Source: Magnolia sinica (Eukaryota > Streptophyta > Magnoliopsida > Magnoliales > Magnoliaceae). Taken from it: 64,000 nt of DNA. Below the pieces are notes generated by a model. That model had not been told where the DNA came from. It saw nothing but the letters and a program-made list of their open reading frames with translations, and did not search any database. The stretch covers positions 22,824,032 to 22,888,031 of the forward strand of contig NC_080582.1 of the NCBI RefSeq assembly GCF_029962835.1. The letters are read 5' to 3'. Positions 22,560 through 35,689 of the stretch are shown here, one piece after another (within the stretch, counting starts at the first letter, position 1; each line of letters begins with the position of its first letter). The position numbers and the translations under genes are program-made.

Positions 22560-22935
22560 CCCACCTTTAGTGCTGAAAATTTTCGTAGCTAAAAGCCACA
22601 TTTTCGTAACTAGAAAGTTTTAGTGACAAAAATTTTCGTCGCTAAAAGTCCGACGCAAAAGGTTTTTATCGACGAAAATTTTGAATCGTCGTCAAAGGCA
22701 ACCTTTTTAGTGACGAATTTTTTTGTCGCTAAAAAACCTTTTACCAACAAATTTTTTTGTCGCTAAAAAAACTTTTAGCGACGATAGTTTTCGTCGCTAA
22801 AAATAATTACAAAATTTTAGCGACGAATATTTTCATCGGTAAAAAATAAATGTTAAACTTGTGGCGACGATAGTTTTCATCGCTAAAAATAATTACAAAA
22901 CTTTTAGCGACGAATAATTTTTCATAGGTAAATGT
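22560..22935. repeat. left subterminal repeats of the giant CACTA
   Basis: Roughly nine copies of a TTTTAGCGACGAAAATTTTC-type dyad, spaced irregularly at 30-60 bases, lie just inside the left end. The same dyad makes up the right-end array at 54.1-55.2 kb, which ties the two ends to one element. Confidence 0.88.
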
Positions 22936-23751
<816 letters not shown>

Positions 23752-23993
23752 ATCATAGTGGCATAGGTCCTTATCCTCAGTTATATTGGCAAGGAGATGG
23801 TTCACACGAACCACGCACTTTGAGCCGAGAGTTTCGAACCCGGGCCGAGCCGAGAATCGGATCACCTTCGTTGATGATGGTGGCGGCAGCTGCTGCGCTG
23901 GTGCTGGCACCGTCGACGGTGCTGGCGTAGGTTCTACAATTGGATACATCCAACGATATTGTACTGGGCCTACAAGGTTCGCCTCGTGCGGTA
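23752..23993 (-). pseudogene. captured ARGONAUTE N-terminal fragment (AGO1/5/10 type)
   Basis: On the minus strand a Pro/Ala-rich leader (EPTPAPSTVPAPAQQLPPP) is followed by STKVIRFSARPGFETLGSKC, then VVRVNHLLANITEDKDLCHYD. This is the start of the N domain of AGO1/AGO5/AGO10-clade ARGONAUTEs, where RPG..G..C.V.ANHF and KDL.HYDV are conserved. ARGONAUTEs load small RNAs and direct RNA or DNA silencing. The frame ends at TATGAT/GTAAGA (donor at 23751-23747), so the original exon boundary is kept. Only about 70 residues of a protein of roughly 900-1,050 are present. The usual NHF is NHL here. The exon start is not clear; 23993 is the furthest the open frame can be argued. Confidence 0.83.
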
Positions 23994-24029
23994 AGTGAAT
24001 CGTTACAATGAAAAGACTAGAGTCAGTTT

Positions 24030-25223
24030 ACGAAAATATGTTTAAAATTAGGATAGGTTATAGGTTTAGGTGATATGTTTAGGTTTAGGGAATTGAGAAT
24101 AGGTTAAAGTTTAGGTTTAGGAAATCGGGTTCGGGTTCGGGATCGGGTTTAGGTTTGGGTTTTCAAGTTTAGGTTTAGGTTTAGGTTAAGGAGTTGAGAT
24201 TAGGATTAGGTGTAGGTTTAAGTTTAGGGATTCAAGAATACATTTAGGTTTTAGGTTTCGGTTTAGGTTTTAGGTTATAGGTTTAGGTTTATGTTTTAAG
24301 TTTAGGTTAAGGTTAGGTTATAGGTTATAAGTTTAGGTTATAAGTTATAGGTTATAAGTTATAGGTTATAGGTTATAGGTTTTGGTTTAGGTTAAGGTTA
24401 AAGTTTAGATTATAGGTTATAGGTTATAGGTTATAGCTTTAGGGAATTGAGAATAGGTTAAGGTTTAGGTTTAGGAAATTGGGTTTGGGTTCGGGATTGG
24501 GTTTAGGTTTGGGTTTTCAAATTTAGGTTAGGGAGTTGAGATTAGGATTATGTGTAGGTTTAGGTTTAGGGATTTGAGAATAAATTTAGGTTTAGGTTTA
24601 GGTTTTAGGTTTAGGTTTAGGTTTAGGTTATAGGTTATAGGTTTAGGTTTAGGTTATAGGTTAAGGTTTAGGTTATAGGTTATAGGTTTAGGTTTAGGTT
24701 ATAGGTTTTGGAATTTGAGAATAGGTTTATGTTATAAGTATAAGTTTAGGTTAATGTTGTAGGTTATAAGTTTATGTTAATGTTGTAGGTTATAAGTTTA
24801 GGTTTAGGGATTTGAGAATACATTTACGTTTTAGTTTTAGGTTTAAGTTTTATGTTTAGGTTTAGGTTACAGGTTTAGGTTTAGGTTATAAGTGTAGGTT
24901 ATAGGTTTAGGTTTAGGTTAGGTTATAGGTTGAGGTTTAGGGAATTGAGTTTAGGTTAAGGTTTAGGTTTAGGTTATAGGTTTTGGGATTTGAGAATAGG
25001 TTTAGGTTATAAGTATAGGTTTAGGTTAATGTTGTAGGTTATAGGTTTAGGTTATAAGTTTATGTTAATGTTGTAGGTTATAGGTTTAGTTTTAGGGATT
25101 TGAGAATACATTTAGGTTTTAGGTTTAGGTTTAGGTTTTACGTTTAGGTTAAGATTACAAGTTTAGGTTATAGGTTTAGGTTTAGGTTATAAGTGTAGGT
25201 TATAGGTTTAGGTTTAGGTTAGA
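24030..25223 (+). repeat. TTTAGG-like degenerate repeat block, part 1
   Basis: Over a kilobase is made of GGTTTAGGTTTAGGTTATAG-type text: units of 6 (GGTTTA) and 7-8 bases (GGTTATA, GGTTAAG) in mixed order. The plus strand is almost free of C. It resembles plant telomere DNA (TTTAGGG) but most units have GG, not GGG. Longer marker phrases (GGGATTTGAGAATACATTTA; GGGAGTTGAGATTAGGATTA) recur here and in the other parts, showing a higher-order repeat. It is interrupted at 25224 by an LTR element. Confidence 0.9.
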
Positions 25224-26538
25224 TGATGAGGGTTGAATATTACATATTAGACCCGTTATTACCTGATTTTACATACATGATAATGCTTAATGTCATATTT
25301 TAATTGTGTTTTTGTTGCAGGATGTAATTAGGAGTGTGGACTAAAAAAGAGCACTATAAGCACGAAATTAATGCTACGAAGTCACCAAAGCAAGGGACGG
25401 ACTCCAAAGGATCAACATTGATGAATTTACACACTAGGGATCCGAGGAAATCAAGTCGTTCACGTTAAAGAGGCCCGAAATTAGTCCAAAATGTAAGATC
25501 ACAGAGTTTCCACCATTTGATTGACTTAAAACTTTATATATGGGATGGGGGCCATAAATTAACCGTTACACGTAAAATATCAGCCATTGGATATCTCAGG
25601 AAGTGGCCTAACGGACAGATCAGCCCCTTAATTCCTTAAGTGGGGCTCACCTACAATCTGGATATGCTTCAAAGTTATTTTCAACTCATTTTAGGAGGTG
25701 ATACAGCAGATGGACAGTGCAGATTTCCCATAAACATTATAGTGGATCCCACACCATGGTGGGTGTACACCATGCACATGTAGTAGCGCCGCTCACCGGA
25801 CAGGCTAAGTCGGTCCAAGCATCGCTGACCCAAATCTTCTAAAAATGGCTATTTCCATTTACTGCTTCCTATGTAACAAACAGACGCTGTCCATTTTGCG
25901 AAAGTTAGTGGGCAACCATCAGGGCCCGTACGGTTGATCCAAGCCATCTATCTTGTAAAGGGCCTTGAAAGAATCAAACCCAAGCTGATATTTGGTGCCA
26001 ATGCACACACGCACGTGCTCTCTACAAAGGTTACAAGCGGACTACCCTGCGACGTTCAAAACAATTTTAGCGTGATTACTTCTTTTGGCCGCATCAACGG
26101 ACAACCAAAATTGATCAGGTCCGACCGGTTTTTCGAGAGGAATCCAATAAACGGATTGGATTTTACTTCTAACATCAATGTGGGCCCCACTAAGCATTGC
26201 AACGCTGTTACGTGAGAAAGAAGAAGTCTGGACGCCGACCAATGTTTGCGGAAGTTGCACGATCATGGCCATGATCAGATGGCTGATCTGATCCGTCCAT
26301 CGTATAGGCCAGCCAATAAACGTCCCAGGAGATGTTGATTTTATGGATAAAGTGCAAAGAATAAGGGACTTATGAAGCCCCGAAGGTGGCTGCGAAAAGG
26401 CTTATGCGAATTCTGCTGCGGAACTGACTTCAGCCGACTCAAGCCTCGCCACCGCCCCTGGCATCTATAAAAGGGCTTGAGACATCCAAAGCAAGGGAAA
26501 GCAGCAGAAGGGAGAACAAGATCTAGAGCTGGGGAGAG

Positions 26539-26590
<52 letters not shown>

Positions 26591-27316
26591 GAAAGAAGGG
26601 AAGGATGTTCTTATTGTTTAAATTTTATTTTTCCTTCATTATAATTGATTTTATGGATTGCTAATTTCTTGCCTAGGGCTGAGATGTAGCCCCTAATTTG
26701 AATAACTCTTGTATGTGTTGAATTCATCTAATTTGATTGTTTGTTTCTTTCCCTAGTGTGCTTAACTAAATTTCTGTACTTCTCCATTCTATGAGCTTAA
26801 CCAAAGTCTAGATGTGGATATTGTTTGGAATCTTATTCTAGGTGCTTATGTCTGACCATGAATAGGTTTCCTATAGAGAAATAAATAGGAATTACATCTC
26901 TTCACGCCTGACCATGGATGGAAAGATGTGATCCTTATGCTTTAAGAGATTATACATTCTGTGTGCCCGACCAAGGACATAGAGTGTGTTTTATTTATAA
27001 ATATATATCAATCTGAATTAGGGTGAATCAACAAGTAAAATAAGGGTCAGGATAATTAGGGGTGGATTCGAAAGTTCTAGTCTTCTCCTTGATTGAATTT
27101 TCCTTACTGCTCTCGGTTATTTTTCATAAATTTGTGATAGTTTACTTAATAGTTCACTAAACCCTTTGTTGGATTAGTTAAGAAGAGTCGTAAATTTCAA
27201 ATTGTGACAACCAGTCCTCGTGGGAACGATCTCGTAATACGTACCATATCTACATCTGATTCGTATACTTAAGAGTTTAAAATCATTTAAATCAGATTGG
27301 TTTAAATAAAACATCA
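25224..27316 (+). repeat. 5' LTR of the Athila-type element
   Basis: It starts TGATGAGGGTTGAATATT and ends AATAAAACATCA. It contains a TATA box (TATAAAAGG, 26466-26474) and a GA microsatellite (about 26544-26587) just downstream in the leader position. The open frames at 25934-26272 recur in the other LTR and have no product. Confidence 0.92.
26466..26474 (+). promoter_or_regulatory. LTR TATA box (5' LTR)
   Basis: TATAAAAGG fits the plant TATA consensus and is conserved in the 3' LTR at 33526-33534. Transcription would start near 26500. Confidence 0.65.
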
Positions 27317-27322
27317 AGTTTT

Positions 27323-27340
27323 TGGCGCCGTTGCCGGGGA
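27323..27340 (+). other. primer binding site, tRNA-Asp type
   Basis: TGGCGCCGTTGCCGGGGA lies six bases after the 5' LTR. It is the primer site that characterises the Athila group and relatives and matches the 3' end of plant tRNA-Asp. Confidence 0.88.
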
Positions 27341-27669
27341 CTGTTTTGATCCAAATTGGATTTAGGATTCTTTCTTATCATAATTCATAGCCTTAGGATT
27401 TTTCTCGCATTATTTTAGGAAACTTAATTTGTTTTTATTTTTATTTTTGTTTACAGGAATTGAGGAAGGAAGCTGCAAAATAAAATTGTCTTCAAAAGGA
27501 GGAGCTCCCAAATCTTCAGACATCAGTCATCTCCTTTCCCGGGTTCTTTCTTCCAATTCTTGTTTACATAGTTTTATATTTTTTTTAGGAAATTCATAAT
27601 TTTTAGTTTTATTTCTCTTAGGTTGCATCTTAGTTTAGTTTTCTTTCTTAAATTGCAGTAATTCAGTTT
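27341..27669 (+). other. element leader
   Basis: This is the untranslated leader between primer site and gag. It is T-rich, with no gene. Confidence 0.6.
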
Positions 27670-29486
27670 TTGCTGGGACGTAGATCTCTGAACATTGAAC
27701 TAGCACCTTTTGATCCTGAAATAAATAGAACATTTCGTAGAAGATTTAGAAACATCCTATTTGAAATGGCGAACGAGAATGGAATTAAAGCTCTTAGAGA
27801 TTATTCAGCTCCTGTCCAATTTAATGCATCTTCATGCATGGTGTTGCCAGCCACCCCGGCAGCATACTTTGAACTTAAACCTGGGGTCATACAATTGTTG
27901 CCCTCCTTTTATGGTTTAGATAAGGAGGATAAGGAGGATCCATATCATCATGTGAAAGAATTCTTAAACATTTGCTCTACCTTTAGGTTCCAAAACTTTT
28001 CAAATGATTCGATCTGTTTGCGTCTTTTTCCTTTTTCTTTGAAGGATAAGGCGAAAGCATGGTTGAATTCTCTAAGAGTTAGGTCTATCACTACTTGGGA
28101 CCATCTGACTAAGAAGTTCTTAAACAAGTTCTTCCCTGTTCACAAAACTAATGCTCTTCGTAGAGAAATTACTAATTTCACACAAAAAGAGGTGAGCACT
28201 TTCATGAATGTTGGGAAAGATGGAAGGACTTACTTCAAAAATGTCCACACCATGGTTTTGAAAAGTGGCAACAGGTTCAATACTTCTATGACGGTTTGAC
28301 ACCCCAAAACCGTCGCATGGTTGATGCCACCAGTGGAGGGTCATTCATGACCAAAAGCGATGTTGAAGCTTGAAATTTCTTTGAAACCTTATGTGAAAAC
28401 TCCCAGTAATGAGATTATTCAAATAGAGGTGAAAGAAGTCCTCAACCATAGAAGAAAGGTGGTATATAGGAGGTAGGAGTCACGCCAGATCTTTATGCCA
28501 AGATTGATAACCTGACAAAGAAAGTGGATGTTTTGATGTTAAATAATGGACCTCCACAACCAACTCAAGCCAAGTCATGTGCCATATGTTCCAGTCCCAC
28601 CCATCCTACACAGTCTTGTCCATCTAGTACAGCATTTTTAGAATTTCTCTCTAAACAAGTGCATGCTATGAACACTTTTCGGAGACCTGGGAATGATCCT
28701 TACTCAGATACCTACAACCTAGGGTGGGCTAGACATCTAAATTTTTCTTAGGCAAAAGAACCACAACAAGAAGGACCATCTGAAAATCCTCCAATGCAAC
28801 CTTACCCTCAAGTTGGCAGTCAACAGCTTCAACAGTTTCCACAATATCAACAAGTTCCTTCACAATCAAGGAAACCATCTCTTGAAGATACACTCAATCT
28901 GTTTATGCAGAGTTCTCTTCAATTTCAAAAAGATACCCAACAAACTTTACAAGCTAACCAGCAAAGCTTACATGCAAATGCGCAATCTATTGCCAAGCTG
29001 GAATTACAGTTGAGTCAACTTGCTGCCACATTGAGTGAGATAGAGAAAGGCAAGTTTCCTAGCCAACCTATGGCAAATCCAAAAGGACAGTATGAGATTG
29101 ACTCTAATTCAAACCAATAACAATATCATGAGCAAGCCAAATCAATCATTACCCTCAAGTCCGGTAAACAGATCGAGAACAAAGTAGAGATGCCTAGGGA
29201 AGAATCAAATTCCAAATCAGAAGATCAAAATGAAGCAGAGACACATACTAATGCATCGAAAGCCCAAAAGCACTCTGACTCTCCAGGTACCACTCATGTG
29301 CCATCCTATGTACCTAAAGCACCTTTTCCTCAACGTCTGGCACCAGTTAAGAAAGGAAACAACTTTAATGAGATATTGGACATGTTTAAGCAAGTGAAAA
29401 TTAACATTCCATTGCTTGATGCTATCAAGCAAGCCCCTGCTTATGCTCAGTTTCTTAAAGATTTATGCACTCAAAGATTAAGATGA
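27670..29486 (+). pseudogene. gag: Athila-type gag, broken
   Basis: The first open frame (27670-28299) carries RDYSAPVQFNASSC, then the capsid core (FYGLDKEDKEDPYHHVKEFL, LRLFPFSLKDKAKAWLNSLR, WDHLTKKFLNKFFP), the retrotrans_gag domain. A frameshift near 28215 moves the text to another frame (HGFEKWQQVQYFYDGLTPQN). Later open pieces are 28524-28751, with a CAICSSPTHPTQSC zinc-like motif, 28794-29120, Gln-rich and probably coiled coil, and 29190-29486, with YVPKAPFPQRLAP just before protease. In intact elements Gag builds the particle. Stops and shifts make this copy non-functional. Confidence 0.85.
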
Positions 29487-29616
29487 ATGTTCATAAGAAG
29501 GTCTTCCTTGCAGAGCAACTCAGCTCCATGATTCAAAACAAACCCCTCCTAAATTTAGGGATCCAGGAGCTCCTTCCATTTCTTGTGTCATAGGAGATCA
29601 TAATATTGAGAAGACA

Positions 29617-30852
29617 TTGCTTGATTTAGGGGTGAGCGTTAATTTGTTGCCATATTCTATGTATGAGCAGCTAGGACTTGGTGAGCTGAAATCAACTAAA
29701 ATAACACTCCAACTAGCTGATAGATCTGTCAAGGTGCCTCGTGGTGTTATTGAGGATGTGCTAATCCAGGTTGATAAGTTTTATTTTCTAGTGGATTTCA
29801 TCGTTCTAGATACTCAGCCTGTCCAGAATCCTACTAGTCAAATCCCGGTTATCCTGGGACGTTCATTCTTAGCCACATCCAATGCTATCATAAATTGCAG
29901 GAATGGAGTTATGAAGTTGTCTTTTGGTAACATGAAGATTAAACTCAATGTTTTCAATGCTGGACAACAACCGTCAGACTCGGATGATATATTTGAAGTG
30001 AACATGATTGAAAGTCTAGTGTATGACTCTTTCCTTAAATCTTCTGAAGATGCTCTTGAGACTTGTTTAGCACATTTTGGCGTAGATTTTGACATAGAAA
30101 GTTCTATCCAAGAAGTCAATGCATTACTTGACTTTAATCCTGAAATGGATACTACAAAATAGAAAGCTAGAGTGGAACTTCTTCCACCACCTGAGTCTAA
30201 AATGGTCCCATCTATTGAGAAACCACCCGAACTTGACCTTAAACAATTACCTGAAACTCTCAAGTATGCATTCTTAGGTCCTTCTGAAACCCTGCTTGTC
30301 ATCGTAACTTCTAACCTTGATAAGGAACAAGAGGGTAAGTCACTTAATGTTCTTAGAGAATATAAGGCAGCCATTGGGTAGACAATAGCGGACATAAAGG
30401 GAATAAGCCCTATTGTGTGTATGCATCATATTCATCTTAAAGAAAATGCAAAAACGTCGTATGAAATGCAAAGGAAGCTTAACCCTAACATGAAAGAGGT
30501 CGTTTGAGCAGAGGTGCTTAAATTGTTAGATGTTGGTATCATTTACCCCATTTCAGATAGCACATGGGTCAGCCCAATTCAAGTTGTTCCCAAAAAGTCT
30601 GGGATTACGGTGAAAAAAATTGATGATAATGAATTACTTCCAACCCACATGACTATGGGTTGGCGAGTTTGTATTAATTATCGTAAACTGAACCTGGTCA
30701 TAAGGAAGGATCACTTTCCTCTTCCTTTCATAGACCAGATACGTGAGAGATTAGCAGGGCATAGCTACTGTTGTTTCCTGAATGGTTATTCCGGGTATAA
30801 TCAGATTCTCATTGCTCTCGCGGGTATTTTCAAAGTAAATGGTCAACGTTGA
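29617..30852 (+). pseudogene. pol: Athila-type pol: protease and N-terminal RT, then deletion
   Basis: A single frame, broken by three stops (TAG at 30160, TAG at 30379, TGA at 30505), covers two domains. The retropepsin-like protease has LDLGVSVNLLPYSMYEQLGL at the catalytic site and VILGRSFLATSNAIINC at the flap and C-terminal part. RT follows with LLDVGIIYPISDSTWVSP, VPKKSGITV, WRVCINYRKLN and FPLPFIDQ. At about 30818 the text jumps from the RT phrase LNGYSGYNQI to the end of integrase (FKVNGQR, then LKPY in a shifted frame). The RT catalytic YxDD block, RNase H and the integrase core are therefore lost in one internal deletion. Confidence 0.88.
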
Positions 30853-32282
30853 AACCATATTTTAGAGATTTGGTTAATAAAGATGTTGTGGAAATTTATC
30901 TGGAGGACCCATGTTAGTAAGATTGATTAATTCATGGTCCACGGTTGCTTGCATCGCTTGTTTGGCTGAAGACGTTAAACTTAGCGCTCCTGGGAGGCAA
31001 CCTAGCTTTTCATTCCATTACATTTTCTTAGTTAGTTAGTTCAATGTTTGTGGGTAACATTGCTGCAAACCCTCACGAGACTACAACTCGTCCACTAGGG
31101 GCAACCTAGGGGTTTAAAGGCTTGTTGCATACGCTAAATGCAATCGAGAGAACCTGCGAAAGTGGTATAGGTAGGATCTTCTTTTTGTGATTGTATTTTT
31201 GTCATTTTACTTTGTTGATTTCTCTTTTGTGTTGACTCGCTTTTATGTTGATATTTTTGGAAAAGCTTCTTGATTCTCCGTCCAGGTATTATCTTTCCAT
31301 CACTCCTCTTTTATTTTTGTTGTCCCATGTGCATTGCATGCTTATTTCTTTTACATTGAGGACAATGTAGATTTTAGGTTAGGGGTGGGAGATTAGGTTA
31401 CCTAATCAGTATTTTCTTGGTCTTGAGCAAACAATTGTGAAAATTTTTTAATTGGAATTTCTTGTGAAGTCAAAGTGATGTTGAAGGATAGTTGTGATTT
31501 TAACATTACAAGATACAGAATGTTGGTAATTTATGACTCTGGGATTCAGTATATGTTAGATTTCACAGTTAAGTTTGAGTTGTTAACCCATGATTAGAAG
31601 CTTTAAACATTGATTGAGTCATGATTTCACAGGACGCATCTTGCTTACACATTGAATGATTAACTTGGTAATCACTAAGCATGAAAAGAATTAGCCCGAA
31701 AAAAAAAATGGCAGTAAGAAGAATTGAAAGGGTAAGTCACATAATCTTCATCATAGGTTTGTTCCCTATAGGTGTAGATTCGATCCCCCATGATTGACAT
31801 TTAGAAAAAGTTAGGCGACAAGTTTTCACCATCGGTTTGCTCCCTATAGGTGAGGATTTGATTCCCCTCCTTGGCATTACTATTCATAAAGAAAATCAAA
31901 GGCTGATAGAATGAAAAGTTAATCTATAAGGCAAGTGTTGGTTTCAGGTTTGGTTGTCATGAATTCTGTTGTTAATTACCAATGATAATATGAAATTGAC
32001 AATTAGATCTCTTAATGATTGTAAGCCGAGATTACACTATATACTCATGGAACTCAATGTTTAGAATTGTTCTAATTAATGGATTAATATTTTGAACTTG
32101 ATTATGAAGTTTACCATGACCTTGTTTCCAGGAGAAAATTCCACTCACCATTCATGAATCTTAAAATTCTCACATCTCGACTATTTGTTCACAAGTCACT
32201 CAGGTTTACAGGAATTGTCGTGTATTTCTGAAATTATTTTTCGTATGTTTTGCTCAGGACTAGCAAAATGCTGGTTGGGAGT
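30853..32282 (+). other. 3' untranslated spacer of the Athila-type element
   Basis: After the pol remnant comes a long non-coding spacer, as usual in this group. It includes GCTCCTGGGAGGCAACCTAG and a short internal repeat (ATAGGTGTAGATTCGATCCC at 31769-31788 and a similar phrase at 31847-31867). A purine-rich stretch just before 32283 is the likely polypurine tract. Confidence 0.6.
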
Positions 32283-33607
32283 TGTAAAGAGGGTTGAATA
32301 TTGCATATTAGACCCGATTATTACCTAATTTTATATAAATGATAATGCTTAATGTCATATTCTAATTGTGTTTTTGTTGCAGAATGTAATTAGGAGCGGG
32401 GACTGAAAAAGAGCACTACAAGCATGGAATTAATGCTGCGAAGTCACCAAAGCAAGGGACGGACTCCAAAGGACCAACATTGATGAATTTACATGCCAGA
32501 GATCCGAGAAAATCAAGCCGTTCACGTTAAAGAGGCCCGAAATTGGTCTAAAATGTAAGATCACAGGGTTCCCGCCATTCGATTAACTTAAAACTTCATA
32601 TATGGGATGAGGGTCATAAATTAACCGTACACATAAAATTTTAGCCATTGGATATCTCGGGAAGTGTCCCAACTGACAGATCATACCCTTAATTCCTTAA
32701 GTGGGGCTCACCTACAATCTGGATATGCTTCAAAGTTATTTTCAACTCATTTTAGGAGGTGATACAATAGATGGACGGTACAGATTTCCCATAAACATTA
32801 TAGTGGATTCCACACTGAGGTGGGTGTGCACCATGCACATGTAGTAGCGCCGCGCACCGGGCAGGCTAAGTCGGTCCAAGCATCGCTGACCCGAATCTTC
32901 TAAAAACGGCTATTTCCATTTTTAGCTTCCTATGTAACGAACGGACACTGTCCATTTTGCGAAAGTTAGTGGGCCACCATCAGGGCCCGTACGAATGATC
33001 CAAGCCGTCCATCTTGTAAAGGGCCTTGAAAGAATTGAACCCAAGCTGATATTTGGCGCCAATGAACACACGCACATGCTCTCTACAAAGGTCACAAGCG
33101 AACTGCCCTGCGACGTTCAAAACGATTTTAGCATGATTGCTTCTTTTGGCCGCATCAACGGACAACCAAAATTGATCATGTCCGACCGGTTTTTCGAGAG
33201 GAATCCAATGAACGGATTGGATTTTACTTTTGACATCAACGTGGGCCCCACTGAGCCTCGCAGCGCTGTTACGTGTGAAAGAAGACGTCCGGACGCCGAC
33301 CGATGTTTGCAGAAGTGTATGATCATGGCCGTGATCAGATGGTTGATCTGATCCGTCCATCGTATATTCCAGCTAATAAACGTTCCAGAAGACGATGATT
33401 TTACGAATAAAGTGTAAAGAACAAGGGACTTATGAAGCCCCGAAGGTGGCTGCGAAAAGGCTTATGCGAATTCTGCTGCGGAACCGACTTCAGTCGACTC
33501 AAGCCTCGCCACCGCCCCTGGCATATATAAAAGGGCTTGAGACGTCCAGAGCAAGGGAGAGCAGCAGAAGGGAGAACGAGATCTAGAGCTGGGGAGAGAA
33601 GAAAGAG

Positions 33608-33661
<54 letters not shown>

Positions 33662-34374
33662 GAAAGAAGGGAAGGATGTTCTTATTGTTTAAATTTTATT
33701 TTTCCTTCATTATAATTGATTTTATGGATTACTAATTTCTTGCCTAGGGTTGAGATGAAGCCCCTAATTTGAATAACTCTTATATGTGTTGAATTGATCT
33801 AATTTGATTGATTTATTTCTTTCTCTAGTGTGCTTAACTGAAATTTCTGTACTTCTCCATTCTATGAGCTTAACCAAAGTCTAGATGTAGATATTGTTTG
33901 GAATCTTATTCTAGGTGCTTGTGTCTGACCATGAACATGTTTCCTATAAAGAAATAAATAGGAATTACATCTCTCCATGCCTGACCATGGATGGAAAGAT
34001 GTGATCCTTATGTTTTAAGTGTGCCAGACCAAGGACATAGAGTGTGCTTTATTTATAAATATATATCAATCTGAATTAGGGTGAATCAACAAGTAAAATA
34101 AGGGTCAAGATAATTAGGGGTGGATTCGAAAGTCCTAGTCTTCTCCTTGATTGAATTTTCCTTATTGCTTTCGGTTATTTTTCATAGATTTGTGATAGTT
34201 TACTTAATAGTTCGCTAAACTCTTTGTTGGATTAGTTAAGAAGAGTCGTAAATTTCGAATTGTGACAACCAATCCTCGTGGGAACGATCTCATAATACGT
34301 ACCATATCTACATCTGATTCGTATACTTGCGAATTTAAAATCATTTAAATCAGATTGGTTTAAATAAAACATCA
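32283..34374 (+). repeat. 3' LTR of the Athila-type element
   Basis: It starts TGTAAAGAGGGTTGAATATT and ends AATAAAACATCA, parallel to the 5' LTR along its length. It has the TATA box at 33526-33534 and a longer GA microsatellite at about 33608-33658. A short deletion near 34015 separates it from the 5' copy. Confidence 0.92.
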
Positions 34375-35689
34375 TTAGGTTATATAAGTTAAGGTTTAGG
34401 AAATTGAGAATAGGTTAAGGTTTAGGTTTAGGAAATCGGGTTGGAGTTTAGGTTTGGGTTTTCAAGTTCAGGTTTAGGTTTAGGTTAGGGAGTTGGGATT
34501 GGGATTAGGTGTAGGTTTAGGTTTAAGGATTTGAGAATACATTTAGGTTTTAGGTTTAGGTTTAGGTTTTAGGTTATAGGTTTAGGTTATAGGTTTAGGT
34601 TTAGGTTAAGGTTAGGTTATACGTTATAGGTTATAGGTTAAGGTTTAGGTTATAGGTTTTGGTTTAGGTTAAGGTTAAGGTCATAGGTTATAGCTTTAGG
34701 GAATTGAGAATATGTTAAGGTTTAGGTTTAGAAAATCGGGTTCGGGTTCGGGATCGGGTTTAGGTTTGGGTTTTCAAGTTTAGGTTCAAGTTTAGGTTAG
34801 GGAGTTGAGATTAGGATTAGGTGTACGTTTAGATTTAGGGATTTGAGAATACATTTAGGTTTTAGGATTAGGTTTAGGTTTAGGTTTAAGTTATAGGTTT
34901 AGGTTTAGGTTATAAGTGTAGGTTATAGGTTTAGGTTTAGGTTAGGTTATAGGTCAAGGTTTAGGGAATTGAGTTTAGGTTATAGGTTAGAGGTTTAAGT
35001 TATAGGTTATATGTTATAGGTTAAGGTTTAGGTCATAGGTTAAGGTTTAGGTTGAGGTTTAGGTTATAGGTTTTGGGATTTGAGAATAGGTTTAGGTTAT
35101 AAGTATAGGTTTAGGTTAATATTGTAGGTTATAAGTTTATGTTAATGTTGTAGGTTATAGGTTTAGGTTAAGGTTTAGGTTTAGGTTATAGGTTTTGAGA
35201 TTTGAGAATAGGTTTAGGTTATAAGTATAGGTTTAGGTTAATGTTGTAGGTTATAAGTTTATGCTAATGTTGTAGGTTATAGGTTTAGGTTTAGGGATTT
35301 GAGAGTACATTTACGTTTTAAGTTTAGGTTTAGGTTTTACGTTTAGGTTTAGGTTTAGGTTATATGTGTAGGTTATAGGTTTAGGTTTAGGTTATATGTG
35401 TAGGTTATAGGTTTATGTTTAGGTTAGGTTATAGGTTAAGGTTTAGGGAATTGAGTTTAGGTTATAGGTTTAGGTTATAGGTTAAGGTTATAGGTTAAGG
35501 TTTAGGCTATAGGTTAAGGTTTAGGTTTAGGTTAAGGTGTAGGTTTAAGTTTAGGTTGGTTTTGGGATTTGAGAATAGGTTTAGGTGAAGGTTATAAGTT
35601 TAGGTTTAGGAAATTGGGTTCGGGTTTGGGTTTGAGTTTAGGTTTTCAAGTTTAAGTTTAGGTTAAGAAGTTCAGATTAGGATTAGGTG
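34375..35689 (+). repeat. TTTAGG-like degenerate repeat block, part 2
   Basis: This continues part 1 in the same strand sense after the Athila-type insertion. The same marker phrases recur (GGGAATTGAGAATA, GAAATCGGGTT, GGGTTTTCAAGTT, TTGAGAATACATTTA) at intervals of a few hundred bases. It stops at the solo LTR at 35690. Confidence 0.9.

Larger units (their letters stand above)
25224..34374 (+). mobile_element. Athila-type Ty3/gypsy retrotransposon, internally deleted
   Basis: Two long terminal repeats (25224-27316 and 32283-34374), about 2.09 kb each, flank a tRNA-Asp-type primer site, a gag, and a truncated pol. The flanks are TTAGA on the left and TTAGG on the right, a near-match target duplication inside the TTTAGG block. 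The LTRs are clearly alike but differ by scattered substitutions and indels, for example a missing stretch near 34015, so the insertion is not recent. RT is joined directly to the end of integrase, so most of pol is deleted. No envelope-like gene was seen. Confidence 0.9.

Noticed and set aside
25934-26272. Open frames of about 80-125 codons, repeated at 32980-33360
   Set aside because: They lie at the same place in both LTRs of the Athila-type element, have no family resemblance, and differ by indels between copies.
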